NCBI GenBank assembly: GCA_020466095.1
Contig: CM035808.1
Location: 70,705,152 to 70,769,151 of the forward strand
Length of the DNA stretch: 64,000 bases
Direction: 5' to 3'
From: Chlorops oryzae
Taxonomy: Eukaryota > Arthropoda > Insecta > Diptera > Chloropidae
In this document: positions 34,172 through 44,836 of the stretch, one piece after another
Layout of the letters: each line of letters starts with the position of its first letter
Numbering within the stretch: position 1 is the first letter of the stretch
Program-made: the position numbers and the translations under genes
The notes under the pieces: generated by a model
The model's database searches: none
What the model saw: the letters and a program-made list of their open reading frames with translations, nothing else
Told to the model about the DNA's origin: nothing

Positions 34172-35935
34172 ATGGAAAAAGAGTTAGAAGCTTTAAAACA
34201 AAAACTAAAAGAGTCCGAAGAACACGCTAGCATTGCTCAAGCGGAAGGGTGGAGTTTAATACGAGAAATAAATCCAAATCGCGAGTTTTTGCTTTTGATC
34301 CAAAACGAACTAGCATTGGCCCATTGCACTCAATTGGAAGAAGCAATTTACTTAATCGAAAAGGCAAAGAATTCAGTAAGTTCAGCGAACGTCGTGACAA
34401 AGACGCGAATTAAAGATTTAGAAGAAACTGTTCAACACCTCACCTTGAATTGTCAGACATTGCGAAAAAGAATAGATCAAGAAACAATTCTCATTGAAGA
34501 GTCAGAGAAACAAAACCAGTCACTGCGAGAAGCTCTCAAAGAGGCAGTAGGAAACAGCGAATTATCAGACGCCATTGAACAAAATAAGGCAAAAGAAAAA
34601 GAAATCCAATACCTCAGAGTGGAAATAGGCAATCTTAAACGAGAATTACGAACAATTTGCGAAACGTCGCCAGTTCCAACAAGACGAGCAACAAGTAATT
34701 CGGCCCAACAAACTCATTTCGAGACAGAGAATCCAAGGTCAACACAGCAACAAGTACCGAAAATTAAAGTCACAATGGCAGCAAATATAAACGAAGCCAT
34801 CAGAAGTGCGCATCTCCTTGTTCCATATTTTTCGGGAGCGAAAGGACCAGGACTTAGAGAGGAAGTACTCAAATTTATCGGAGGATGTGAAATTTTGAAA
34901 GCCACAATCGACGAAGAACATGTGCAAGGCGTAATAAGTACTATCAAGCAACGGCTAACAGGAGACGCATTCGAACGAATGAGCCCAAAGACTTTCCATA
35001 ACTTAGATGAAATGTGTCATTTTGTGAAGAATACATATGCTTCAAGGAGAACTTTGGAAGATATAAGGCTGGATATAGATAATAGCTTTCAAAGAGAAGG
35101 AGAACGGGCTAGTCTTTTTGGAGCTCGAATGGAAACATATCTCAATGAAGCAGAAACAGTGATAAAAGAAAAATGGAATGGACCAGAGGCGAAATCTTCG
35201 TTATGGGAGTACCATGATTTGACGGCGAGACGATTTCTTACAGGTCTAAGAGACGAAAAGATAGCAAACAAATTAAATGGTACAAATATTAAGGAATTAA
35301 TCGAGTCAGCGATAAAATTAGAGGAACTTCTAAGGATAAAAGCTCCAAACGCTACTTACACGTCTACAGTCAACACAAATGCATTAAATACGATACCTAT
35401 GCAGACAGAACTATCATGCGCATTCTGCAAGGAAATGGGACATTTGTGGGACGTTTGCTATAGAAGAAAGAACACGCCATTATGCAGGCTTTGTGGTATT
35501 TATGGACATGAAGAAGGGCTAAACTGTCAGAAAAACACCAACATACCAAAAGCAGAAAGATACAAGCCACCGGAGACATTTATGGTCTGCACATATTGCT
35601 CACGGCGAGGACATACTGTCGAAAATTGTAGGAAAAAGCAAAGTAGCTTGTACTGCGAGCGTTGTCAGGTAAGAGGACACAGTACAAATAATTTTTGCTT
35701 TCAAGACAATGCACGTCAGACAGGAGTGCAACAGGCACCACAACACACGACCAATACACAGCAAAATGCAGCGAGAAACGATAATGGCAACAACCGTAAC
35801 AACAATCGTCCAGAGATTCAATGCTTTAATTGCCAAGGAGTGGGGCACATCTCTAGAAACTGTCCTCAGCAACAAAAGAATTCGGGAAACGCACGACGGC
35901 CCAGTCTTGGCCAACAGACTGGAACGCCCAATTAA
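34172..35935 (+). CDS. gag: gypsy3 gag
   Basis: 587 codons from ATG 34172. Residues 1-180 are heptad-rich and charged, likely coiled coil (ELEALKQKLKESEEHAS, KEKEIQYLRVEIGNLKREL). Residues 200-405 are the capsid-like region (SAHLLVPYFSGAKGPG, FHNLDEMCHFVKNTYASRRT). Five zinc knuckles follow at about 413-565: three canonical CX2CX4HX4C units (CAFCKEMGHLWDVC, CTYCSRRGHTVENC, CFNCQGVGHISRNC) and two with one extra residue (CRLCGIYGHEEGLNC, CERCQVRGHSTNNFC). Five knuckles is high for this family. About 950 bases separate the LTR-side leader start from the ATG. Pol lies in the -1 frame downstream. Confidence 0.93.
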   Translation: MEKELEALKQKLKESEEHASIAQAEGWSLIREINPNREFLLLIQNELALAHCTQLEEAIYLIEKAKNSVSSANVVTKTRIKDLEETVQHLTLNCQTLRKRIDQETILIEESEKQNQSLREALKEAVGNSELSDAIEQNKAKEKEIQYLRVEIGNLKRELRTICETSPVPTRRATSNSAQQTHFETENPRSTQQQVPKIKVTMAANINEAIRSAHLLVPYFSGAKGPGLREEVLKFIGGCEILKATIDEEHVQGVISTIKQRLTGDAFERMSPKTFHNLDEMCHFVKNTYASRRTLEDIRLDIDNSFQREGERASLFGARMETYLNEAETVIKEKWNGPEAKSSLWEYHDLTARRFLTGLRDEKIANKLNGTNIKELIESAIKLEELLRIKAPNATYTSTVNTNALNTIPMQTELSCAFCKEMGHLWDVCYRRKNTPLCRLCGIYGHEEGLNCQKNTNIPKAERYKPPETFMVCTYCSRRGHTVENCRKKQSSLYCERCQVRGHSTNNFCFQDNARQTGVQQAPQHTTNTQQNAARNDNGNNRNNNRPEIQCFNCQGVGHISRNCPQQQKNSGNARRPSLGQQTGTPN

Positions 35936-36081
35936 GAAAAGAAAAGAGGCCATCCTCTGCCCCTTATATAAAACAAAAATCGAAAACGAATATAAGACGA
36001 AAAAACGGGGCAGATTCTACAAAGAATAAAAAGAATATCGAAGAACAAAGATGTACGGAGAAAAAAGAAATCGAAAATCAA

Positions 36082-39000
36082 ATGGAATCAGAATTAAGAA
36101 AACTAATGGAGGTAGAGTTCGGCAACAATTTGGAGGAAAGTCGGAAAAAGGAATCAAAAAAGGCGAGGAAAAGAGTTTCGTTTGATAGCAATATACGGGT
36201 TCACGTTTATTCTGTGTGGAAAACGGAAAATATGGAGCCCTTTAAAATCAATCAACGCACTGAACAAAGAATTTTTACGGAGAGCTACTTTTGCGAATGG
36301 TTTTGGACACTAATTTCGTTGTTAATAAGATTATGGAAACAAGTATGCATAGTAAAATCAAAAGGAGGAGAAATGTTTATCAAAGAAGTTAATAAACTCA
36401 TAATGTACACTTCATCGAATGCACCACAAGAGGATGCTTACATAGAAATACCCTGCGGACAGGCTATCAATGGGAAGGTCACCTTGTTGGTTGATTCAGG
36501 AGCTGATACGAGTTTGGTAAAGAGAGAGGCATTAAACAAAAATACACTTATAAACGATGATGAAAAGAAATTTTTAAGAGGAGCGTTCGGAGGCGATACG
36601 CGTACCATGGGATCAATAAATATTCAGCATGGACAAAATCCGGAACTACAATTTAAACTCCATGTGGTACCATACAATAGCACCCTGCCAGCAGATGGAC
36701 TCCTTGGGCGAGACATGCTCTGGAATAGGACTATTATGGACACGATTAAGAAAAAACTGACCTTTAAGATGAAAGGCAGTCAGACATCAACGCTACCCCT
36801 AACATCATTGAGGCAAGGGCCACGGATTTGTATAGCAGCGACTGTCACAATCCCACCCCGAGCGGTCAGAATAATCCCAATTGACACTGGGCTACTGACA
36901 GACGAGTTAGTGGTACATAAGATGGAAATATTGCCAAAGGTGTATATAGGTGAGACACTAACGAAACCAAGAAATGGAATCGGATATATTTCAGTATTAA
37001 ACGCCTCAGAAGAAAAAGCGAAATTAGAAAAAGGAAAGAGCTTAGAATTTTGCCTCTTCGAAAACTATCAAACACAAGAGTATTCTACGATAAACGTATG
37101 CGAAGGTAGTCAGCTGGATGAAAGATTAAATACTATAATGAACACTTTGCGTTTAGATGACACCCTGAATGAGGAAGAGAGACACTCCCTTCTTGCAATA
37201 TGCAAGGACTATGCGGATGTGTTCCATATAAAAGGGGACGCACTTAGCCACACAAATGTGCTCAAGCACGAAATACAGACGGAAATCGGGAAAGCACCAG
37301 TAAACATCCGACAATATCGCCTTCCCGAGGCTCATAAAACAGAGATAAACAAACAAGTCAAAGAAATGTTGGAGCAAGGAATCATAGCACCGAGCAAATC
37401 TCCGTGGAACGCTCCAATCATTTTGGTACCGAAAAAGGCAGGTGCAGATGGTACAAAGAAATGGCGATTAGTAGTAGATTTTCGGCAATTGAATGAGCAG
37501 ACAATAAAACAAGTATTTCCAATACCACGAATCGATGAAATCCTCGATCAGCTGGGCTGCAGCAGATATTTTACGACTTTGGATTTGGCAAGCGGATGTC
37601 ACCAAGTACTTCTGGACGACTATGACAAGGAAAAAACTGCTTTTAGCACAGGAACGGGACACTATGAATTCATACGAATGCCATTCGGACTCACTGGAGC
37701 CCCAGCAACATTCCAGAGAATAATGAATAGTGTCTTGACTGGCCTACAAGGAGTCGACTGTTTTGTATATTTGGACGATATTGTCATCTACGGAAGAAAT
37801 TTGACCGAACATGAAATGCGCTTGAGAAGAGTGTTGCAGGCATTAAGAGAAAATCAGCTTAAAATACAAACAGAGAAATGCCAATTTTTGCGAAGAGAAG
37901 TAGTTTATTTGGGGCATACGTGTTCAGAACAGGGCTTTCTGCCGGACCCAGGGAAAGTAGAATGCGTAAAAAATTTCCCAATTCCCAAGAATAAAAAGGG
38001 ATTGCAAGCATTTTTGGGATTAGCAAACTACTATAGGAAATTTATTCCCAATGCCGCAGAATTACTACTTCCACTAACAGCTTTACTAAAAAAGGATGTT
38101 GAATTCGTTTGGACAAATGACTGCCAGAAGTCTGTGGAAGCCCTGAAAGAAGCAATAATAAACCCACCACTTTTGAAATATGCGGATTTTTCGAAACCAT
38201 TCATACTAACGACGGATGCAAGCAACGATGCATTGGGGGCAGTCCTCTCGCAAGGTACTCCTGGAGAAGACCATCCCATTGCGTTCGCTAGTCGCGCGTT
38301 ATCCGATACTGAAAAACGATATTCGACTATCGAAAAAGAATTTCTCGCAATTGTCTGGTCGACAAAGAATTTCAGATGTTATCTTTTAGGACGACCGTTC
38401 ACCGTTTTTACAGATCATAAACCGCTAAAAGGTATTGCTAATTTGAAGGACCAAACATCACGACTGGCCCGATTCCGCCATAAACTGTCCGAATATGATT
38501 TTGAAATTTGCTACAAGTCCGGAAAAACAAATTTAAATGCAGATGCGCTAAGCCGACTACCATATACCGAAAACTGCATATCAGTCGTAACTAGAGCACA
38601 AAAGAAAGCAACCAAAGAGAACCAATCAGAGAGGGTCGTGATAGAAAATAATATAAAGCAAGAAATAAACGGAGGGCGATCAGAAGTTGAGGATATGGCA
38701 ACCTTTTTAACGAAACCAGAAGATATCAAGGAGGTACTCAAAAAATTTCATGACGGACCCCTGGGTGGACACAAGGGGGCGATAAAAACATATTTACGAA
38801 TTCGACGTCAGTACAAATGGAATGGGATGCAGAGAGATATAAGAGATTATGTAAAAACCTGTCAATCGTGTCAAAAGAATAAATGCTCCAAACTGGACAA
38901 AATGCCTATGATAATAACCGACATAGCACATGCACCCTTCGACAAGATATTCATGGATATGGTAGGACCATTGCCGGAAACAATAAGCGGAAACAAATAC

Positions 39001-39786
39001 ATTTTAACCTTCATTGACGATTTTTCAAAATTTTTTATTTGTACTGCCTTGCCTGACGCCGAAGCAGAAACAGTTGCTAAAGCATTCTTTAATGATGTCA
39101 TAACGAAATTCCGAATTCCAAGGGTGCTAGTGTCTGACAACGGCACTAACTTTACGTCAAAATTATTTAAAGAAGTGTGTAAATTGTTGGGAATTAAGAA
39201 AATCGAAACAACCCCATATCATCCTCAAGCAAATGGAGCCCTTGAAAGGAGTCACCGCCCCCTAGCGGAGTTCCTAAGAACTTTCGCGAAAGAGGATGGA
39301 AGCAATTGGGATCAATGGCTTAATCATGCTATGCATGTTCACAACAATAGTGTACATTGCGCAACAAAACAAACGCCTTGTAAAACACTTTTCGGATTTG
39401 AATCGGATCTGCCAGTAAATTTAAAAAGAAAACCAGACCCTCTTTACAATACGGATGATTATTCAAAAATACTAAAATTCCAAATTCAACGAACACATGA
39501 CATAGTCCGAAATAACCAAAAAATAGCAAAAGAAAAATCGAAAAAATATTACGATACGAAATCAAAAGTACGCGAATTTAAAGTAGGTGACAAAGTTTGG
39601 TTGAAGAATCAAAACAGAAAAAACAAACTTTCACCTCTTTGGGATGGGCCATATCCAATTACAGCAATTCCAACACCGGTGAATGTAAAATTGAGCATAA
39701 AAGGGAAGGAAAAGACATTTCATAATAACTTGATAAAGCTGAATCATGAAAGAAGCAAGAATAAAAGTTGTAAGCATTTTCTTTGA
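36082..39786 (+). CDS. pol: gypsy3 pol (protease, RT, RNase H, integrase)
   Basis: 1234 codons from the first Met at 36082. The frame is also open some way upstream, so the true start may be earlier through frameshifting from gag. Protease LVDSGADTSL at about residue 136. RT has VVDFRQLN, TTLDLASGCHQV, MPFGLTGAPATFQ and the catalytic YLDDIVIYG near 560. RNase H TTDASNDALGAVLSQG near 710, with YSTIEKEFLAIVW and TDHKPL. Integrase zinc domain (HDGPLGGHKG...CQSCQ) at about 889-933. The catalytic triad is visible at MDMVGP (957), SDNGTNF (1017) and ERSHRP (1054), then a C-terminal domain (VGDKVWLKNQN). No stop or frameshift. Confidence 0.96.
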   Translation: MESELRKLMEVEFGNNLEESRKKESKKARKRVSFDSNIRVHVYSVWKTENMEPFKINQRTEQRIFTESYFCEWFWTLISLLIRLWKQVCIVKSKGGEMFIKEVNKLIMYTSSNAPQEDAYIEIPCGQAINGKVTLLVDSGADTSLVKREALNKNTLINDDEKKFLRGAFGGDTRTMGSINIQHGQNPELQFKLHVVPYNSTLPADGLLGRDMLWNRTIMDTIKKKLTFKMKGSQTSTLPLTSLRQGPRICIAATVTIPPRAVRIIPIDTGLLTDELVVHKMEILPKVYIGETLTKPRNGIGYISVLNASEEKAKLEKGKSLEFCLFENYQTQEYSTINVCEGSQLDERLNTIMNTLRLDDTLNEEERHSLLAICKDYADVFHIKGDALSHTNVLKHEIQTEIGKAPVNIRQYRLPEAHKTEINKQVKEMLEQGIIAPSKSPWNAPIILVPKKAGADGTKKWRLVVDFRQLNEQTIKQVFPIPRIDEILDQLGCSRYFTTLDLASGCHQVLLDDYDKEKTAFSTGTGHYEFIRMPFGLTGAPATFQRIMNSVLTGLQGVDCFVYLDDIVIYGRNLTEHEMRLRRVLQALRENQLKIQTEKCQFLRREVVYLGHTCSEQGFLPDPGKVECVKNFPIPKNKKGLQAFLGLANYYRKFIPNAAELLLPLTALLKKDVEFVWTNDCQKSVEALKEAIINPPLLKYADFSKPFILTTDASNDALGAVLSQGTPGEDHPIAFASRALSDTEKRYSTIEKEFLAIVWSTKNFRCYLLGRPFTVFTDHKPLKGIANLKDQTSRLARFRHKLSEYDFEICYKSGKTNLNADALSRLPYTENCISVVTRAQKKATKENQSERVVIENNIKQEINGGRSEVEDMATFLTKPEDIKEVLKKFHDGPLGGHKGAIKTYLRIRRQYKWNGMQRDIRDYVKTCQSCQKNKCSKLDKMPMIITDIAHAPFDKIFMDMVGPLPETISGNKYILTFIDDFSKFFICTALPDAEAETVAKAFFNDVITKFRIPRVLVSDNGTNFTSKLFKEVCKLLGIKKIETTPYHPQANGALERSHRPLAEFLRTFAKEDGSNWDQWLNHAMHVHNNSVHCATKQTPCKTLFGFESDLPVNLKRKPDPLYNTDDYSKILKFQIQRTHDIVRNNQKIAKEKSKKYYDTKSKVREFKVGDKVWLKNQNRKNKLSPLWDGPYPITAIPTPVNVKLSIKGKEKTFHNNLIKLNHERSKNKSCKHFL

Positions 39787-39858
39787 ACAACTATCATTGT
39801 TCCAACTCAAACCCATCACAAAGCAACAGTCAACTAACAATTTTCTATTAATTATATA

Positions 39859-40348
39859 GACGAATCCACAATTTTGATAAAAAACGCACTGCAAGAAAAG
39901 ATTGAACAAAATTGCGACAAACGCAATCTTACCATAGACAAAAATGCGCTCATCTCTTTTAAATTGCACGATAAGAATAAAAAATGAAAGCTTTACTAAT
40001 ACTAAACTTGTAATAGAAGAGAAGTACTTCTATCCAGAAGGACAGTTGGTGAAAACCGAATTTAACGACACGATAACATTCGAAGAAATTCGAACGAAAA
40101 GTTTCAAAAATAGAAAACTCATTGAAGAACTAACGTTGCATAGAAATATTTCGTACAGTATCAGTGTCACCATAGCATTATTAGCAATAGTTGGAATAAT
40201 TATTCTGTATTTTTGTTTTGAAAAACGCAACGTAAAAGTTAAAAGCAATATTACGGTGTGTGAAATGTCATCCGCCAATAGACGACAAAGTATCCGTACG
40301 ATCAACAGACAATACCGCGAAAAAATCGACAACCCTTCGAAAGCCTGA
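39859..40348 (+). pseudogene. env: gypsy3 env C-terminal remnant
   Basis: Begins right after a splice-acceptor-like ATTATATAG (ends 39859). Two frames abut: residues read from 39859, then a one-base slip in the A run near 39985, then the frame at 39944-40348. The second part has a hydrophobic segment (VTIALLAIVGIIILYFCF) and a basic tail, the layout of the membrane-anchored end of an insect retroelement envelope protein. Several Asn-X-Ser/Thr sites are present. Signal peptide, receptor-binding part, cleavage site and fusion peptide are all absent. Most of env was lost before or during the history of this lineage; no functional envelope is encoded. Confidence 0.65.
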
Positions 40349-42341
40349 TAGATCACGCAAAGGCACATACAGATACACACACGCACGGTGGGCACATCAC
40401 AAGAAATCCAAAAGTATTAAAATTTTTTTTTGAAGAAAGCTGCTTCGAACATTTTGCAAGCAAGTAAAAAATTTTTCAGACGCACAACCACTACACCAGT
40501 TTTCCAAGAGGTGTTATTCACAGGTGAGTACGTTAGTAAACACTTTAACATATATACTTATCAACAGCGACGCAATACTCCAATATCCATGATGCTCAAA
40601 CGATGTGGAGCCTAAAAACCTAAGAAGAATAATTCCATTAAATTTTTTGTCAAAAAGAGGCTGCATTGGACCAACTCACAGGAAGGGGGCAGAAGCCCCC
40701 CCTTCTTCCGTTATGTGCCGAGAAATGAATCCCAATAACGCCACAAAACGCTAAGCCAAGCTTCAGGTAAGAACATTGGAATGAATCCTACATAATTTGG
40801 CAGTATTAAAATTCTGGTAAAACGAACAAATTCAAACTCACCGAGAAAAATTTCCCTGCTCACATCAACCGAACGACATAAACTAATTCAAGCCTTGCGA
40901 AAGCGCATCAAGCCCAACAGAAATTTTTGCACATTAAGCAATTCCGAGATAAGCCAAGGCGACATGAAAACCAAAACAGGCAGAGAAGAAAAAGTATTTT
41001 TGTTTTGTTTTTTTTTGTTTCCAAGCTAAACAAAATTTTCAAACAAATGTGCACATGCTTCTTGAGATAAACAATAAAATTTTTTTTTTAAATCGAAAAG
41101 CATGTGCACATATTTACAGATCGAAAAAATATTTGCATGAATGGTCAATACATGCATGCACATGCTTACAAATGACGACATAAGTATAGCTGAAGTTTTG
41201 AACTTATGTCGCGCAACCAAACAAAAGAAAAGACAGACAGAAATGCTTGCACCGTTTCTGAAATTGAGTCATCTTCCATTCACAAAAACTTTTCTGAAAT
41301 TGAGTCATCTTCCATTCACAAAAAACTTTTAAAAATTACGTTCACAAAACGAATTATAAAATCGTCATTATTCTCATCAATTGCGACTCAAAATTAAAAT
41401 AAAAAACAAAAAAAAAAAAAAAAAAAAAAAAAATTTATAAAAAAATAGAAAGTAATTGCAATTGAATTGACAGTTGCACATACTTTCGATATAATTATAA
41501 GATAAAAGGTTTTATTCAAACCTTCCAAAAAGAGGGGAAGGGAGCTATTAAAATAAGAATTTTAAACTCAAAATTGCCAAATTGAAACTATGATTACAAA
41601 TGAAAAATTATTTTTGAAACTTCTAATTATATAAAATTTGGAGAAGCGTTAATTCGAGTTAAGTACATAATATGAAAAAAATAAGATAAAAACAAAATAT
41701 AACTAGAGTTAAGAGAAAACAAAATATATATAAATATAGTGAAATGCATAAAATCAAGTAAGAATCCTCAATTTAAATAATGGATTTAAATTAAATTCTG
41801 AATTAACAATGTTAACTAAAATATGCATATACATATATTATCAAGGATGTAAAATTGGATAAGTAGAGAAATTATATAAGATTCACAACTAAAGCCTAGG
41901 AAAAGGAAAATTTTAGATAGTTTGTCAAACACTGAGATCTGCACGACTTCACCGTTACGTAGCAGCTCAAAATGGCCGAAAATCTTGGACTCACCGATGA
42001 GAACTTCACTGAAACACCAGCATTACGAAACGACGGTAATATATTTGCAACAAGTCCAGACGCACTAAAGATCACCTGAAGATTGATAACTGCATACAAC
42101 AAATTCGAAAAATACAACAAAGTTTTAACAACTCTGGCGCAATCCCAAACATCGTTGGCATTACCATCATGACCTATGAAGCACTATGCGACCTATGATC
42201 ACTGCTCTTCCAATTCAATAATCGAGGGCCAACCTATGCTGCCTGCTGATATTTTCCGCAGCAAACCCTTGCGAAGCATAACACAATTGTCGAAATACGA
42301 ACCCGTCACTATGCTCGTGACTTTTCAGAAAAGGGGAGGGA
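40349..42341 (+). other. gypsy3 3' untranslated region
   Basis: About 2 kb without a supported gene. It holds a tandem duplication of about 34 bp (TTCTGAAATTGAGTCATC...) near 41257-41328, a 30-odd A run from 41405, and AT-rich sequence. It ends in the polypurine tract AAAAGGGGAGGGA before the 3' LTR. Confidence 0.6.
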
Positions 42342-42975
42342 TGTTGTGAGTCACTTCTACCGAAGTCACGTCACACTGCCGGCACTAAGAAGAAAAAAGC
42401 AAAGTGTCATCAATAATGCGGAAACGAAGAAACGATAGCGATCGGGTGCAATGTGTCAACAAAGCTCGACGGTTGAAATATGAAGCTATCATATTCAAAC
42501 AGTGGTCAGTGGGCCAAATGCAGAATTGGGTCACCAATTATTACTTAATAGTGCAGCAACATGGAAAGAGAACTGGGTCAGCGCGACAACAACAGCCAGC
42601 TGAAGAAATAGAACGATGCAGAGACGCAGAAGAGCACACTGGAAATGATCGACTCGAGGAAAGTGCATGCAAAGCACTTTCTGATTATAAAAGCTGATCA
42701 TCGAGCAACGGAAAGGGACTTGCATTTTGGAATCGACAAGTACACTATCAGATCTCAACTTTGGCGCACCTACTTACGAGCCAGGACGACAAAGTGTGGA
42801 TCTGCGTGTTAGCTAGGGAATTAGGGCAGTAAAGTAAGCTAGAATAGAAACTATTAAAAGGACTTTATTAAATAAACATTTCTTATAACCGAATAAAGTC
42901 AGTGTTTTTATTTGGGAAAGTACGGAGTCCTTATTGGCGCTTTACGCGAGGTCCTTCCCCCCAGCACGCACAACA
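42342..42975 (+). repeat. gypsy3 3' LTR
   Basis: 634 bp, matching the 5' copy without a difference that I can find. CATC duplication follows at 42976-42979. Confidence 0.94.
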
Positions 42976-43024
42976 CATCCAATAGGCTTAAATTCTAAAA
43001 GGACTGTATATAAAAAAAATATTT

Positions 43025-44836
43025 TTAGTTTAATCTTAGTCTATCTTTATGTACAATTATAGTTTTTTTTTCGTTAAGTTGTATAATACAGTTGTTATTG
43101 TGTTTTACATCAATAATTTTGAAAGGACCCCTATAGAGGTTGTCCAGTTTATGACCTGGTGGATTATTCACATATACCATGTCACCAATTTGAAAAGGTT
43201 TTAAATTTGATTTTTTGTCATAATAGGTTTTTTGTTTGATTTTATTAAGTTTTAGGAGCTCATGTGCTCTCAAATTAGCTGTTTGGAGTCTATATTTTAC
43301 CTCCCTTGCAAATGCATCTACGTTATACAAAGGATCTATAGTGTTGCTTAGTAAGAAATCTAATTCGGTAGGAATTTTTCCATAAACTAGTTCGTAGGAA
43401 CAATAGCCGTGGGAGCTTGATGGTGTCGTATTGTAACAATACGTGAAGCACTTTAACCATTCGTCCCAGTCGGATTTGTCGGTAGAGATATATGATCTTA
43501 AATATTCATTCAGAGTGCGGTGACTCCTTTCAACCGTACCCAATGTTTGATGGTGGTGCGCTGTTGAGGTGACGAATTCAACCTTCAGCAGCACACACAA
43601 TTCCTTTAGAACCTGATTCTTAAACTTGGTACCCATATCTGTAATTATGTTTTTCATGGGTCCGTAAATCATAATGAAATGATCGAAAATAGCTCTTGCA
43701 ACGGCTTAAGCGCCCTTATTTTCAATAGGCACCGCCACCAAGTATTTGGTCAAGTCGCATACCATTGTCAATGCGTATTCGCATTGACAACTTGTTTTTG
43801 GTAATGGTCCCACCGTATCTACAAAAAGTCTATCAAAAGCCTGAGTTGGTGTTGGTGTTATCACCATGGGCGCTTTGTTTTTTGTTTGAGCTTTATTCTT
43901 TTTGCAATCTTCACAATTTTGTATATGGCTTTTAACACCTTTAGTGATGTTTCTCCAATAATAGTATTTTCTTAGTTTTTTCAGTAGTCTTGTTGTTCCA
44001 CTATGACCTCCGGTAATGGGATCATTATGATATTTTTGTAGTAATTCAAGTTTTTTGTTATCATCGATGATATGAGTAATTTTTGGTGAAATCGCGATTT
44101 TCAATTCTTTATTTTTAATAAGGCCTTTTAATATTCTGTTGGAGTACTCTTTAAATGTGTTTATTTCAACTAATTGAAACAAATTATCATGCGCTTGAAC
44201 TTTCAATTTATTAATATTTAATTCGTTGGCTTCTTCAATTAGCCTTGGGAACGATAGTTTTAGATATATTTTCCCATTAACGAAATGGTTTTTCAATGAT
44301 ACTTTGGTAAGAGTCCGTCTTCCTTTTTTAAAAATAAACCTTGGTTGGTTTTGGTAGACTTCGAACTTCAACAATGTATATTTTGAGACTTCCGCTGGGT
44401 TCAAGACCTCAAAGCAAGATAGTTGCTCTGGGATTGTATTTTTTGGATTTTCTTCGTTAGTTGTTTGTGAAATTTTCTTCGATCTTGTTGTTACCAAATT
44501 GGTATGGCGATTTTCGGGTTGTATTGTGTTTACTAAATCCTTGAAGTAGATTCGGGAAAGTGCGTCGGCGCTGTAATTTTCTTTTCCCTTTATGTGTTCA
44601 ATTATGAAATCGTACTCCTCCAAATCAAGTCGCATACGTATCAACTTGGAGGATGGGTTTTTTAAAGAGTATAAATACGTTAGTGGTTTGTGATCTGTTC
44701 TGATGAGAAATTGTTTTCCGTAAATATATGGTCGGAAATAATTAACGGCCCAATGGATGGTCAATAATTCTTGCTCAATTGGTGATTTGTGAGATTCTCC
44801 TGCCGTTAAGGCATATGCTCCTGCTCCTGCCGTCAT
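43025..44836 (-). pseudogene. pol: 412-like RNase H C-terminal part and integrase
   Basis: Minus strand. The RNase H end has SPIEQELLTIHWAV, RTDHKPLTYLYSL and ENYSADALSRI. The integrase zinc domain is HNDPITGGHSGTTRLL...CEDCKKNK. Core residues: FVDTVGPLP (Asp), ITDMGTKF (Asp; the usual DNG reads DMG) and GTVERSHRTL (Glu). An in-frame stop at 43706-43708, between the first and second Asp, divides it; the frame resumes unchanged. C-terminal GDMVYVNNPPGHK and YRGPFKIIDV, stop at 43025. A frameshift near 44830 separates it from the RT block. Confidence 0.88.

Larger units (their letters stand above)
32869..42975 (+). mobile_element. Ty3/gypsy retrotransposon gypsy3, structurally intact
   Basis: 634-bp LTRs at 32869-33502 and 42342-42975 (TGTTGTGAG...CACAACA) look identical. 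CATC flanks it at 32865-32868 and 42976-42979. It has PBS, full-length gag, a 1234-codon pol with every catalytic motif, an env-like remnant, a long 3' untranslated region and the polypurine tract AAAAGGGGAGGGA ending at 42341. It is the youngest large insertion here and the best candidate for a still-mobile copy. Confidence 0.95.
30880..42980. mobile_element. Long-inverted-repeat (foldback-type) element, interrupted by gypsy3
   Basis: Left arm 30880-31505 and right arm about 32240-32868 are inverted copies roughly 625 bp long and about 95% alike by eye. Both tips read GGATGGCCATTAGACCGTACC on the outer-to-inner strand. Gypsy3 landed inside the last bases of the right arm, so the tip resumes at 42976-42980. 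The 730-bp centre (31506-32239) has no coding frame I recognise. No direct duplication is evident at the outer edges. It appears to sit in the 3' untranslated region of the 412-like element. Confidence 0.75.
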
